In this document: piece after piece, positions 8,960 to 18,224 of the stretch
Numbering within the stretch: the first letter of the stretch is position 1
Layout: every line of letters begins with the position of its first letter
Assembly (NCBI RefSeq): GCF_900607235.1
Contig: NZ_LR027849.1
Coordinates: 248,001-312,000, forward strand
Length of the DNA: 64,000 nucleotides
Reading direction: 5' to 3'
DNA from: Olivibacter jilunii
Lineage (GTDB): Bacteria > Bacteroidota > Bacteroidia > Sphingobacteriales > Sphingobacteriaceae
Translations under genes and position numbers: made by a program
The notes under the pieces: generated by a model
What the model was told of the DNA's origin: nothing
Seen by the model: only the letters and a program-made list of their open reading frames with translations
Databases searched by the model: none

Positions 8960-11332
8960 ATGAGAAGTAACCCACTGTGCTTGGTATCCTCTTTCTTGAT
9001 CTTTATTAGCTTATGGCTTGGAATGAATCAGCGATCATTGGCTCAAAGAGTTAAAATGGAGCCGTTTCCTTTAGCATCCATACGATTAGCTGCTGGCCCA
9101 TTAAAGGACGCGCAGGAAACGGATCTCCGATATATATTGGCATTGAACCCGGATCGTTTGCTAGCTCCTTATTTAAGAGAGGCGGGGCTTGAGCCGAAAG
9201 CCTCTAGTTATGGTAACTGGGAAAACACAGGCTTGGATGGCCATATAGGGGGGCATTACCTTTCGGCACTATCGCTTATGGCTGCAGCAACAGAAAATCA
9301 AGTTATACAGGATAGACTTACTTATATGTTAAGCGAGTTAAAACGTTGTCAGAATCAAGATTCGGACGGCTACGTGGGCGGTATACCGGGAGGCAAGCAA
9401 ATGTGGAACGACATTAAAAGAGGGAAAATAGAGGCCCAATCTTTTTCTCTAAATGGAAAATGGGTTCCCATTTATAACATTCATAAGCTCTTTGCCGGTT
9501 TAATTGATGCATATCGTTATACAGGCAATGAGCATGCCCGGCAAATGGTTCTTAAGCTAGGGAATTGGTGGTTAAGTGTTTTCGGTGGACTTACTGATGA
9601 ACAGATTCAAACGATATTACGTTCGGAACATGGTGGAATTAATGAAGTTTTTGCGGATTTAGCGCAGATAAGTGGTGATCAAAAATACTTAACCATGGCT
9701 AAACGACTTTCGCACCGTGCCATATTGCAGCCCTTAATTGCTGGAAAGGATGAACTGACCGGCTTACATGCCAATACGCAAATTCCGAAGGTCATTGGCT
9801 TTGAAAAAATTGCGGCGCTGGCCGATAGTATGAGCTGGGCGAATGCTGCTCGTTTCTTTTGGGAGACCGTCGTAGAACATCGTACCGTATCGATCGGTGG
9901 GAACAGTGAAAGTGAACACTTCCATGCACTTAATAGCTTTGGAAAAATGCTATCCTCGCGTGAGGGGCCTGAAACCTGTAATACCTATAACATGATGAAG
10001 CTCTCCAAAGATCTTTTCTTACAGGGGCCGGATCGCAAATTCATCGATTATTATGAAAGAGCAACTTATAATCATATCCTTTCATCACAGCATCCGAAGG
10101 AAGGCGGCTTTGTATATTTCACACCAATGCGTCCCAATCACTACAGAGTGTATTCGCAAGCGCAGGCTTGTTTTTGGTGCTGTGTGGGTAGTGGTTTAGA
10201 AAATCACGGTAAATATGGTGAGTTAATTTATACGCATAGTGGACAGGACCTCTACATCAATCTCTTTATCCCGTCTACATTGAAATGGCAGGAACAGGGC
10301 ATATCGCTGACGCAGCGTACACGGTTTCCCTATGAACAGAAAAGCAGTGTAACAATTGAGGTGGAAAATCCAAAAACCTTTTCCGTGTTTATTCGTAAAC
10401 CAAAATGGTTAGGAAAACAACCTATCAACCTATTAGTAAACGGAAAGCTGATAAGCTATCAGGAAGATAAAGAATATTTGAAAATCAATCGTAAATGGGT
10501 AGGGCAATCGATTATTACTTTTAATTTACCTATGCAAATCAATGCGGAGCTGCTGCCCAGTGGCGAGCCTTGGGTTTCTTATACCTACGGTCCCATTGTG
10601 TTGGCTTCAAAAAATGGAACGGAAGATTTAAAGGGGCTTTTTGCAGATGACAAACGAATGGGACATATCGCTGCGGGAGCATTACTTCCGATGGATGCCA
10701 ATCCGATCCTTGTACCTGAAAGTGGGGAACTTAATAAGTACGCAAAAGTTCTGGATGCGAATAAGTTGTTGTTTGAACTCGATCACTTATATAAAAATGG
10801 CAAAGCAACGAAAGTAACGTTACAGCCTTTCTTTTCGGTACATGATGCGCGTTATACCGTTTATTGGCGTACGGCCGACAAACGGTCATTAGATAGTATT
10901 GCCGGTGTTGCACGTCAGCGCGAAGAAGCACAGTTAAAGCTAGATAGACAAACCATAGATGTAGTAGTATCGGGTGAACAGCAACCTGAGTCAGATCATC
11001 ATATGCAGCAAGAGGATTCCTATACAGGTGTGTTGGGTGATTATCATTGGCGTGCGGCAAGGGGATGGTTTAGTTATGAAATGCTTAACAATGGTCGACA
11101 AAGTAAAAAAATAAGCATTAAACATGAACATGATGCAACCGCTTGCTATGAACTATGGATAAATGATAAAAAAGTTTCCGTAACGTCTCGAACGACAGAC
11201 GCAGAAGGAATTGATATTTCCACCTTTAATCTAGAAGCCGCTGATACGGATCAAGATAAATTAAGGGTAAAAATCAAAGCATGTAATAAAAAAGCTACGG
11301 GAAAAATTTTAGAAATAAGGTTGTTGAAATAA
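8960..11332 (+). CDS. GH127/GH146-like beta-L-arabinofuranosidase (DUF1680)
   Basis: A 790-aa exported protein (signal peptide ending near SLAQ). The alpha/alpha-barrel segment shows GGHYLSALSLM, HGGINEVFADLAQ and ETCNTYNMMKLSKDLF, and the zinc-binding Cys cluster is visible as Glu338, Cys340, Cys407 and Cys408 (in CFWCCVGSGLENHGKYGE). In characterised GH127 enzymes an equivalent Glu and three Cys bind zinc and one Cys is the nucleophile. The CFWCCVGSG-x-ENH wording is closest to GH146-type Bacteroides enzymes. Beta-sandwich domains follow, and about 150 C-terminal residues form an extra domain. It should release beta-linked L-arabinofuranose from plant glycans. It is 51 nt before GH51 and preceded by its own promoter, so the two form an arabinose-releasing unit. 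Confidence 0.88.
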   Translation: MRSNPLCLVSSFLIFISLWLGMNQRSLAQRVKMEPFPLASIRLAAGPLKDAQETDLRYILALNPDRLLAPYLREAGLEPKASSYGNWENTGLDGHIGGHYLSALSLMAAATENQVIQDRLTYMLSELKRCQNQDSDGYVGGIPGGKQMWNDIKRGKIEAQSFSLNGKWVPIYNIHKLFAGLIDAYRYTGNEHARQMVLKLGNWWLSVFGGLTDEQIQTILRSEHGGINEVFADLAQISGDQKYLTMAKRLSHRAILQPLIAGKDELTGLHANTQIPKVIGFEKIAALADSMSWANAARFFWETVVEHRTVSIGGNSESEHFHALNSFGKMLSSREGPETCNTYNMMKLSKDLFLQGPDRKFIDYYERATYNHILSSQHPKEGGFVYFTPMRPNHYRVYSQAQACFWCCVGSGLENHGKYGELIYTHSGQDLYINLFIPSTLKWQEQGISLTQRTRFPYEQKSSVTIEVENPKTFSVFIRKPKWLGKQPINLLVNGKLISYQEDKEYLKINRKWVGQSIITFNLPMQINAELLPSGEPWVSYTYGPIVLASKNGTEDLKGLFADDKRMGHIAAGALLPMDANPILVPESGELNKYAKVLDANKLLFELDHLYKNGKATKVTLQPFFSVHDARYTVYWRTADKRSLDSIAGVARQREEAQLKLDRQTIDVVVSGEQQPESDHHMQQEDSYTGVLGDYHWRAARGWFSYEMLNNGRQSKKISIKHEHDATACYELWINDKKVSVTSRTTDAEGIDISTFNLEAADTDQDKLRVKIKACNKKATGKILEIRLLK

Positions 11333-11383
11333 GTGAATATTCTTCGTTTGAAAGCTAATAACAAATAAACCGTATACAAATTC

Positions 11384-13990
11384 ATGAAAAAGTACTTGAT
11401 ATTACTTATTGCCTCTACGTTACTAAGCTTGACGCGCGCAGGTGCTGCTGAGATGACGAAAGAACCGGATTCCGCCTATATTTTTGCCTATGCTTCTCTA
11501 AAAAATGGAGGACGGAACGGCTTACATTTCGCATGGAGTATCGATCGCAAAAAGTGGCATGCAATAGGACCGGAGTACAGTTACGTCCGTTGCGATTATG
11601 GGACTTGGGGAGCTCAGAAACGGATGCTTACACCTTTTTTGTTCTATGGTCCTGATAGCTTATGGCATGCTGTCTGGTCGGTCAACGAAACTGACGGTGT
11701 TGTTGTGCACGTAACTTCAAAAGATCTTGTGTATTGGAGAAGACAATCTTATCCTATCTTGATGCAAAAAGAGAATTGTTTGCTTCCCGCTCTTTCCTTT
11801 GATAAAGAGCATGGAAAATTTATAGTGGAGTGGAAGAGTACGAATGGGGGAGCCGATGCTACTTATTATAGAAGTAGTACACTTGACTTTAAAAATTATA
11901 CACCTCCAGAACCAGTTGCTAAAGCTACGTTTGATAATAGGCATACTATACGTTTGGAAAATGGGGAGGAAAATGGAACCGTCCATAAAGTGTCTTGGAA
12001 TGTAATTAAAGGTTTACTGCAGGCTCAACAGCAAGCAGCCTATGAACAGGAATTATGGTCGGAGAAAACGGCTGAAGATGGTATTCGATTCGCTTCTTTA
12101 AAACCAGTCGATGTGGAGGTACAAATTGACGTGGAAAATAAAAAGAAAATCAGTGATTTGCTAATGGGTGTTTTTTTCGAGGACATTAATTATGCTGCTG
12201 ATGGTGGTTTATATGCCGAATTAGTGCAGAATCGAGATTTTGAATATCGCTTAAGTGATAAAAAAGGTAGCGATACCAGCTGGCATAGTTATAAGGCATG
12301 GTCTTTAAAAGGAGAGGAGGGAACATTTAAGATAGATAGCGTAAACCCTTTACACCCAAATAACGTACATTATGCGATTTTAAATATTGAAAAGGCAGGC
12401 ACTGCTTTGGTCAATGCCGGTTTCGACGGCATTCCATTAAAAGCCGGAGAGCGTTATAATGTCTCTTTATTTGCGAGGAACCCGCAAGAGAAAGCCATAG
12501 CGCTTCTAATCCGTTTAATTGATGAGCATGGTAAGCTATTAGGTGAAGCTCGCATTCGGGCTATTAAAGGTAATTGGAGAAAGTATGAAGCGGCGATTTC
12601 AGTGAAAGCAGACGCGGCCAAAGCATCGCTGGAGATTATTCCACAAGAGGCGGGGGAAATAGCGCTTGACATGATTTCGCTATTTCCGGAGAAGACTTTT
12701 AAAGGGCGGAAAAATGGTTTGCGTGCAGACTTAGCGCAAACCATAGCTGATCTACATCCGCGGTTTGTTCGTTTTCCAGGCGGCTGTGTCGCACATGGAG
12801 ATGGTTTGGGAAATATGTATCGTTGGCAAAATACAATTGGTCCGTTGGAAGCTCGGGTACCGCAACGAAATTTATGGAATTACCATCAAACGGCCGGGCT
12901 TGGTTACTTCGAATATTTCCAGTTTTGTGAAGATATTGGGGCTGAGCCAGTACCGGTAGTTCCGGCGGGTGTGCCTTGTCAAAACTCATCCACGGGCGGT
13001 GCCGGTCAGCAAGGCGGGGTACCGATGGCAGAGATGGAAGCCTATATACAGGAGGTGCTGGATTTGATTGAATATGCGAACGGAGATACGCATACAGTTT
13101 GGGGGAAAAAGCGCGCAGAGGCAGGCCACCCAAAACCATTCAATCTAAAATATATCGGTATCGGTAATGAAGATCTTATATCCGATATTTTTGAAGAACG
13201 TTTTACCATGATCTTTAACCGGGTACGCGAAAAACATCCTGAAATAACAGTGATCGGTACGGTTGGGCCAAGTTTTGAAGGTACTGATTATACGGAAGGT
13301 TGGCTGATTGCTAATAAACTTCAAGTACCTATGGTGGATGAACATTATTACCAGTCACCGGGTTGGTTTATTCATAATCAAGCATATTACGATAAGTATG
13401 ATCGATCAAAGGCTAAGGTATATTTAGGTGAATACGCGGCTCATTTGCCAGGTAGGCCTAGTAACCTGGAAACGGCTCTCGCCGAGGCGATACATTTAAC
13501 AAGCTTGGAGCGTAATGGGGATGTGGTTAGCATGGCTTCCTACGCACCTTTATTAGCTAAAGAAGATCATACGCAATGGAAGCCCGATCTTATTTATTTT
13601 AATAACACAGAAGTGAAACCTACGGTCGGTTACTTTGTACAGCAGATATATGGGCAACATGCCGGTGATATTTATCTGCCCACTCAAGTTCGCTTATCCA
13701 ACACCGAAGAGGCTGTTAAAAAACGTTTGGCTATATCGGTCGTACGTGATACAAAATCCGGAGATGCCATTGTGAAAATAGTTAACCTTTTACCGGTTAG
13801 TACACGGGTGGCTTTGAATTTAGAACCGTTAGGCAACATCTCAACTGATGCCTTAAAAATCAGCTTAGCGGGGAATCCGGAAGATGAAGCGCTCAGACCA
13901 AAAAGTACGCCGATAGCTGTAACGAAGAACTTCAAAGATGAATTACCTGCCTACTCCTTTACGGTGCTCCGATTTAAGATAGTTGAGTAG
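11384..13990 (+). CDS. GH51 alpha-L-arabinofuranosidase with N-terminal GH43-like region
   Basis: An 868-aa exported protein (signal peptide ending near AGAA). Residues about 28-190 look like blades of a GH43-type beta-propeller (repeated WH/W-S-D patterns such as HFAWSIDRKKWHAIG and VHVTSKDLVYWR). From about 245 comes a GH51 enzyme: GVFFEDINYAADGGLYAELVQNRDFEY, a carbohydrate-binding-like insert (about 300-430), RFPGGCVAHGDG, then the acid/base Glu596 in GIGNEDL and the nucleophile Glu683 in YLGEYAAH, ending in the usual C-terminal beta domain. It removes alpha-L-arabinofuranosyl side chains from arabinoxylan or arabinan. The propeller part is too short for a full five-bladed GH43 enzyme, so it may bind substrate only. 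Confidence 0.88.
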   Translation: MKKYLILLIASTLLSLTRAGAAEMTKEPDSAYIFAYASLKNGGRNGLHFAWSIDRKKWHAIGPEYSYVRCDYGTWGAQKRMLTPFLFYGPDSLWHAVWSVNETDGVVVHVTSKDLVYWRRQSYPILMQKENCLLPALSFDKEHGKFIVEWKSTNGGADATYYRSSTLDFKNYTPPEPVAKATFDNRHTIRLENGEENGTVHKVSWNVIKGLLQAQQQAAYEQELWSEKTAEDGIRFASLKPVDVEVQIDVENKKKISDLLMGVFFEDINYAADGGLYAELVQNRDFEYRLSDKKGSDTSWHSYKAWSLKGEEGTFKIDSVNPLHPNNVHYAILNIEKAGTALVNAGFDGIPLKAGERYNVSLFARNPQEKAIALLIRLIDEHGKLLGEARIRAIKGNWRKYEAAISVKADAAKASLEIIPQEAGEIALDMISLFPEKTFKGRKNGLRADLAQTIADLHPRFVRFPGGCVAHGDGLGNMYRWQNTIGPLEARVPQRNLWNYHQTAGLGYFEYFQFCEDIGAEPVPVVPAGVPCQNSSTGGAGQQGGVPMAEMEAYIQEVLDLIEYANGDTHTVWGKKRAEAGHPKPFNLKYIGIGNEDLISDIFEERFTMIFNRVREKHPEITVIGTVGPSFEGTDYTEGWLIANKLQVPMVDEHYYQSPGWFIHNQAYYDKYDRSKAKVYLGEYAAHLPGRPSNLETALAEAIHLTSLERNGDVVSMASYAPLLAKEDHTQWKPDLIYFNNTEVKPTVGYFVQQIYGQHAGDIYLPTQVRLSNTEEAVKKRLAISVVRDTKSGDAIVKIVNLLPVSTRVALNLEPLGNISTDALKISLAGNPEDEALRPKSTPIAVTKNFKDELPAYSFTVLRFKIVE

Positions 13991-14008
13991 TAGAGTAGGG
14001 AACTAGAT

Positions 14009-14056
14009 GATTAGCCAATTAGCCAATTAGTTAATTAGCCAAATAGCCAATTATTC
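14009..14056. repeat. 8-bp tandem repeat (AATTAGCC)
   Basis: About six copies of an 8-bp unit AATTAGCC with single-base variants run from 14009 to 14056; a further isolated TTAGCCAATT lies near 14104. It sits just after the GH51 stop. A length-variable spacer is the simplest reading; no function is evident. Confidence 0.75.
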
Positions 14057-14192
14057 GTAAGTGTTTGCTTTTTTCGGCACTCATGAGCTCCCTAAGGTCG
14101 GTTAGCCAATTTGATAATGGAGCCTGCTTGCCGCATGTGGGTGCTTAGGGCCTACTGCTTATAGCTAATTGCTATTATAATCACGATATGAA

Positions 14193-14224
14193 ACCCTTCC
14201 GTTCCACAAATGGAACGGAAGGGT
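14193..14224. terminator. Bidirectional terminator hairpin
   Basis: A perfect 14-bp stem, ACCCTTCCGTTCCA with its reverse complement, around the loop CAAA. It lies between the convergent GH51 gene and the molybdenum hydroxylase large-subunit gene and could end transcripts from both. There is no long U tract on either side. Confidence 0.75.
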
Positions 14225-14239
14225 AGATAACGATATATT

Positions 14240-16540
14240 TTAATAGCTCCGTTGTTCTTTTAAATCAATAGGTAACCGGTAAATCCTTTTTCCGGTTGCA
14301 GCATAGATGGCGTTGCACAAAGCAGGCGTAAAGGGCGGTACGGGAGGTTCACCAACGCCGGTTGGTTTAGCTTCGCTGTCCACAATATGGACATGAATCT
14401 GTTGAGGTGACTCGGGCATGCGTACAATTTGATAAGCATCAAAGTTGTTTTGTACGACGGCTCCATTTTCTACGGTGATTTCGCTTTTTAGGGCGATGCT
14501 CGTAGAGAATTGCGCACCCCCTTCAAATTGTGATTTAATTCGATCCGTATTGACTGCCGTACCGCAATCTACCGCATAATGCACATGAGGAATATTGATT
14601 TTGTTATCCGGACCTACTTTTACTTCCACTATACAAGCAACATAGGTCAGAAAACTTTTATGCGCTGCAAAACCCAGTCCCGAACCCGCAGGTAGTTTTT
14701 TACCCCAACCTGCTTCTTTGGCGACTCGTTCTATGACTTTTTTCATACGCGCAGTCTCCCAAGGATAGGTACTGATATCCTCTCCGTAATTACCATATTT
14801 TCCATTCACCATCTCCTCATCAAAGGTGATCGAACGATCGTCTCCCAGGAGAGATAGTGCCTGTTGAACGGGGTCTATTCCTCGCGCTTCAGCCAGTTCA
14901 TCCAACATCGTAGCAATGGCAAAAACCTGTGGAATATTCCGTACCGAACGGAGCCATCCAATTCTTAAATGTGCTTTTGCATCATGGGTTTCCACCCTGA
15001 CGGCAGGTACATTGTAAGGAAAGTCGCTTGCTCCTTGGCCCAATTCACCGTCGGCAGGTTGTAATACCGACGCATCAAAAGTAGCGCTAATGGAGGGGTA
15101 GGCTATATGATGGTTCCAGCCGCTTATTTGATTGTTCTGATCAATAGTGGCGGTAATTCGCTGCACACTCAGTGCATGAAAGAAATCGTGATGCAAATCG
15201 TCTTCACGCGTCCATTGCACTTTAATCGGGAAACCGGATTCTTTAGCTAACAAGGCCGCCTCTACGATAAAATCGGGTTTCGATTTCCTTCCAAAACCGC
15301 CACCCAATAGGGTTACATTGACTTTTACATCTTCCGCGGAAATTCCTAGAAATTGAGCGATGGCGTCTCTGGCTCCCTGTGGATGTTGTGTTGGGGCCCA
15401 AACTTCGCATTTTCCGTCTTTTACCACTGCTAAAGCATTAGGAGGTTCGATGGTTCCATGTGCTAAATACGGAGCTATATAGGTATGTTCAATGACTTTT
15501 TTAGCCTGTGCTTTTGCTTGATCAAAGTTACCGCGATTTCTTCTGAGCGTACCTTTTTTCAAAACCTCTTTACTCAGTTCCTCTAATTGTTGCGCGGAGT
15601 TGTAAGTAGCATGTTCTCCTAAATCCCAAGTTACGTCTAAAAGGTCCCGACCTTTAATAGCTGCCCAGGTATTCGCTGCAATTACGGCTACACCACTTAA
15701 GGGTTTTTCAATCGTAGGCGGAATATCCCCTCCTTTAATAGGGATAACTTTTAGTACGCCAGGCACAGCCAGTGCTTTTTTGTCGTCATATGATTTTACT
15801 TTACCACCTAGCACAGGACAGCGTTTAATCACCGCTATTTTCATATTATCGACAACGGCGTCGATGCCAAAAACGGCCGTACCACTAACGATTTCGTGTA
15901 GGTCTATGATGGGTGTTGCTTTACCGATCAACGTGAATTGCTGTCTTTCCTTTAGTTTAATGTCTTGTATGCGGGGAATAGGTGAGTTTTTAGCAGATTC
16001 TATTAATTCTCCAAAATCAATTGCTTTACCGGAGGCTTTGTGTACAACTTGATTTTTAGCGGTATCGCATTCCTCAATGGGGACTTGCCACAGCTTAACT
16101 GCCGCTTGAATTAGCAATAATTTGGCAACCGCACCGGCCTCGCGCATAGGTTTATAAAACATTCTCACAGAAAAGGAACCGTCGGTGTTCTGGCTTCCAT
16201 ATTTCTTTTCATCCCCCTCTGCTTGTACAATGCGAACTTTATGCCAATCGGCCCCTAGCTCGTCTGCTACAATAAGGGGAAGTGAGGTGCGTATACCTTG
16301 TCCCATTTCAGAACGATGGGCAATAATGATCACTTCTCCTTTAGATGTAATCTGTAGGTACACATTGGGAGCGAGGGAACTGATCTTTTCTCCTTTCTCA
16401 TTGCAGCTGAAAAAACTAACGCCGAGGGCGAAACTGCCCGCAAGCATACCGCCTATTTTTAGAAAATCTCTTCTTGATGCTTTAAAGATTTGTGAACTTA
16501 CGTTCTTCAGGTCTTTTTTATCGAATGTAGGTATGTTCAT
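14240..16540 (-). CDS. Molybdopterin-binding large subunit of a xanthine-oxidase-family hydroxylase (IorB-like)
   Basis: A 766-aa protein with an N-terminal twin-arginine type signal (SRRDFLKIGGMLAGSFALG), so it is exported folded with its cofactor. Family motifs are RSEMGQGIRTSLP, LGGGFGRKSKPDF for molybdopterin cytosine dinucleotide contacts, and GVGEPPVPPFTPA near the C-terminus, whose Glu is the catalytic base of the family. The size and single-chain layout fit the isoquinoline 1-oxidoreductase/aldehyde dehydrogenase (IorB) branch, which lacks an FAD subunit. The small iron-sulfur subunit is encoded 30 nt upstream. The electron acceptor is probably a cytochrome, but none is encoded nearby. 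The substrate (aldehyde or N-heterocycle) cannot be told. Confidence 0.88.
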   Translation of the reverse strand: MNIPTFDKKDLKNVSSQIFKASRRDFLKIGGMLAGSFALGVSFFSCNEKGEKISSLAPNVYLQITSKGEVIIIAHRSEMGQGIRTSLPLIVADELGADWHKVRIVQAEGDEKKYGSQNTDGSFSVRMFYKPMREAGAVAKLLLIQAAVKLWQVPIEECDTAKNQVVHKASGKAIDFGELIESAKNSPIPRIQDIKLKERQQFTLIGKATPIIDLHEIVSGTAVFGIDAVVDNMKIAVIKRCPVLGGKVKSYDDKKALAVPGVLKVIPIKGGDIPPTIEKPLSGVAVIAANTWAAIKGRDLLDVTWDLGEHATYNSAQQLEELSKEVLKKGTLRRNRGNFDQAKAQAKKVIEHTYIAPYLAHGTIEPPNALAVVKDGKCEVWAPTQHPQGARDAIAQFLGISAEDVKVNVTLLGGGFGRKSKPDFIVEAALLAKESGFPIKVQWTREDDLHHDFFHALSVQRITATIDQNNQISGWNHHIAYPSISATFDASVLQPADGELGQGASDFPYNVPAVRVETHDAKAHLRIGWLRSVRNIPQVFAIATMLDELAEARGIDPVQQALSLLGDDRSITFDEEMVNGKYGNYGEDISTYPWETARMKKVIERVAKEAGWGKKLPAGSGLGFAAHKSFLTYVACIVEVKVGPDNKINIPHVHYAVDCGTAVNTDRIKSQFEGGAQFSTSIALKSEITVENGAVVQNNFDAYQIVRMPESPQQIHVHIVDSEAKPTGVGEPPVPPFTPALCNAIYAATGKRIYRLPIDLKEQRSY

Positions 16541-16570
16541 ATTGTTGATTGCCTTGGTTGATAATAAAAA

Positions 16571-17026
16571 CTATGCGCCGGCGATACTTAAAATAGCTGT
16601 TTTTATGCGATTATATGTACCACATCGACATAAGTTACCTTGCATTGCTTGTTCGATTTCCTGCTCCGAAGGGCGGGGATTACTTTTTAACAGCGCTACC
16701 GCATTCATGATCTGGCCAGTTTGACAATAACCGCATTGCGGTACAACATACTGCTCCCAAGCCTTTTGAACAGGGTGATCACCATGATCCGAAATTCCCT
16801 CGATGGTGGTGATTTTTCCCTTTCCAACTGCTGATATAGGGAAACTGCATGATCGAATAGCGGTGTCATCTAAATTGACCGTGCAGGCACCGCACAGTGC
16901 TTTGCCACATCCAAATTTTGTTCCCCGCATACCCAGTACATCTCTTAAAACCCATAAAAGCGGCATGTCGTCCATTACATCCACCTCGTAGGTTTTATCG
17001 TTTACCAGAATTGAATATTTTGCCAT
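16571..17026 (-). CDS. (2Fe-2S) small subunit of molybdenum hydroxylase (IorA-like)
   Basis: The start is set at the Met of [16 protein letters not shown] because this is where the ferredoxin fold begins; an upstream Met at 17068 would add 14 unlikely residues. The protein is 151 aa. It shows the plant-type cluster ligands [11 protein letters not shown] and the helical-domain cluster [10 protein letters not shown] with GNLCRCGTY, the paired 2Fe-2S sites of the xanthine oxidase family. It passes electrons from the molybdenum centre of the large subunit encoded 30 nt downstream. It has no export signal of its own and probably rides out with the twin-arginine signal of its partner. Confidence 0.9.
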   Translation of the reverse strand: MAKYSILVNDKTYEVDVMDDMPLLWVLRDVLGMRGTKFGCGKALCGACTVNLDDTAIRSCSFPISAVGKGKITTIEGISDHGDHPVQKAWEQYVVPQCGYCQTGQIMNAVALLKSNPRPSEQEIEQAMQGNLCRCGTYNRIKTAILSIAGA

Positions 17027-17337
17027 GTTGTTTATAAGTTGAGTGTTTACAATGTTGATAGCCGTCACCTTATCTTTCTTAAATGGATCAGTAGGAAGTT
17101 AAACGGTAATGGGCTTTTGTCTATCAATATGAACAAACTTAAAAAATAATCTCCGTATTTTATCGCACTTTTTACTAACTAATTGCGAAGTGTAATCGTC
17201 TCCAATGCCTGAATTGGATAAGATACAGTCAATGAATGGAATTATATAATTAGCACTGAATTTTAATGATGTCACAATTGTTTTGTATATCCAATCTGTT
17301 TTGAGTAAATTTATTTAACATCTTAAGATTCCTCATT

Positions 17338-17682
17338 ATGGTTACTATCCGTCAATTCAGAGAATTAGCTTTATCACTTCCTGAAGTAATGGAACGAGCA
17401 CACTTTGATAAAGCATCTTTTGTAGTTAATAAAAGGATTTTCGCTACACTTTCTGAATTCGAAAACAGCGCATGCGTTAAACTTTCGGAAATCGATCAAT
17501 ATGTTTTTTCCTCATTTAACAAATCCAGTATTTATCCAGTGCCAAATAAATGGGGTAAGCGGGGATGGACCTTTCTACTGCTTGATCACGTTGAAGAGGA
17601 GCTTTTCAAAGACGCGGTAATAACGGCCTATTGCAATATTGCACCTAAGAGGTTGGAGGAACGAGTGAAAAACAAAGAATAG
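17338..17682 (+). CDS. MmcQ/YjbR family protein
   Basis: A 114-aa protein of the YjbR/CyaY-like fold: TIRQFRELALSLPEVMERAHF at the start, KRIFATLSE in the middle, and NKWGKRGWTFLLLDHV towards the end, all typical of MmcQ/YjbR. These proteins are often called DNA-binding because of a CyaY-like fold with a basic face; a real function is not established. It stands alone between the molybdenum hydroxylase genes (opposite strand) and the nuclease (convergent). A possible promoter lies upstream (TTTG near 17280 and TAAATTTA about 20 nt later). Confidence 0.8.
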   Translation: MVTIRQFRELALSLPEVMERAHFDKASFVVNKRIFATLSEFENSACVKLSEIDQYVFSSFNKSSIYPVPNKWGKRGWTFLLLDHVEEELFKDAVITAYCNIAPKRLEERVKNKE

Positions 17683-17691
17683 GAAAAATAA

Positions 17692-17718
17692 AAGCTGCCG
17701 ATCATTGATCGACAGCTT
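17692..17718. terminator. Terminator hairpin between convergent genes
   Basis: AAGCTG-C-CGATC, loop ATT, GATCG-A-CAGCTT: an 11-bp stem with one internal mismatch. It lies 9 nt after the YjbR stop and 7 nt after the stop of the convergent nuclease gene, so it can serve both. Confidence 0.75.
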
Positions 17719-17725
17719 CATAAAA

Positions 17726-18199
17726 TCAGGCTGCATGCTTCCTATATAACCAGGGAGCAACCGGCTTGTTCATGCGCCATAAGCCTCTTCTTTTTTGCTT
17801 TGCGTTTCTTTCAAGATCAGCAAATTCTTTTGAATGATCAAAGCTAAGATAGTGCCATGCAAGTCCTGCTTTCAGCAGCTCTTTATTTAAATTTTTTCCA
17901 TTTGGTAGGATAACGATACCGACTTTACGACCATAACGATCCGCTTGTTTTATTTCGACTCTTATCACTTGCCGAAAGCAACGGTCGGCTGTAAACTGCC
18001 TCGCTATCATACCATAGTCTTGACGGCGTTCAGGGCAATCAATACCATATAAACGGATTTTCAGTTGTTGTTTATTTTCATCTAAAAGGGTAATGGTATC
18101 CCCGTCCGCAATCCGAATGACTTTGCCTGTCACCCATGTTTGACAAATGGCAATAGTAGTGAAGAAGAGGAAAAAGATACCGCTCGTTATATATTTCAT
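17726..18199 (-). CDS. Secreted thermonuclease-like (SNase) protein
   Basis: The start is taken at MKYITSG because it opens a normal signal peptide ending near AICQ; the longer frame adds MYRRK. The protein is 157 aa and has the staphylococcal nuclease fold: VIRIADGDTITL, IRLYGIDCPERRQDYG and DRYGRKVG supply the calcium-binding Asp, the two Arg and the Glu of the active site. It should cut extracellular or periplasmic DNA and RNA. It follows pgl by 25 nt on the same strand and may be the last gene of that transcript, although a functional link to sugar oxidation is not obvious. Confidence 0.85.
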   Translation of the reverse strand: MKYITSGIFFLFFTTIAICQTWVTGKVIRIADGDTITLLDENKQQLKIRLYGIDCPERRQDYGMIARQFTADRCFRQVIRVEIKQADRYGRKVGIVILPNGKNLNKELLKAGLAWHYLSFDHSKEFADLERNAKQKRRGLWRMNKPVAPWLYRKHAA

Positions 18200-18224
18200 C
18201 TTTCTGCGATACAATTCTTCCAGG

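Noticed and set aside
12699-13139. 146-codon minus-strand ORF inside the GH51 gene
   Set aside because: Shadow of a clear catalytic domain on the other strand.
16185-16724. 179-codon plus-strand ORF across the molybdenum hydroxylase gene boundary
   Set aside because: It runs antisense to conserved cofactor-binding segments of both subunits.
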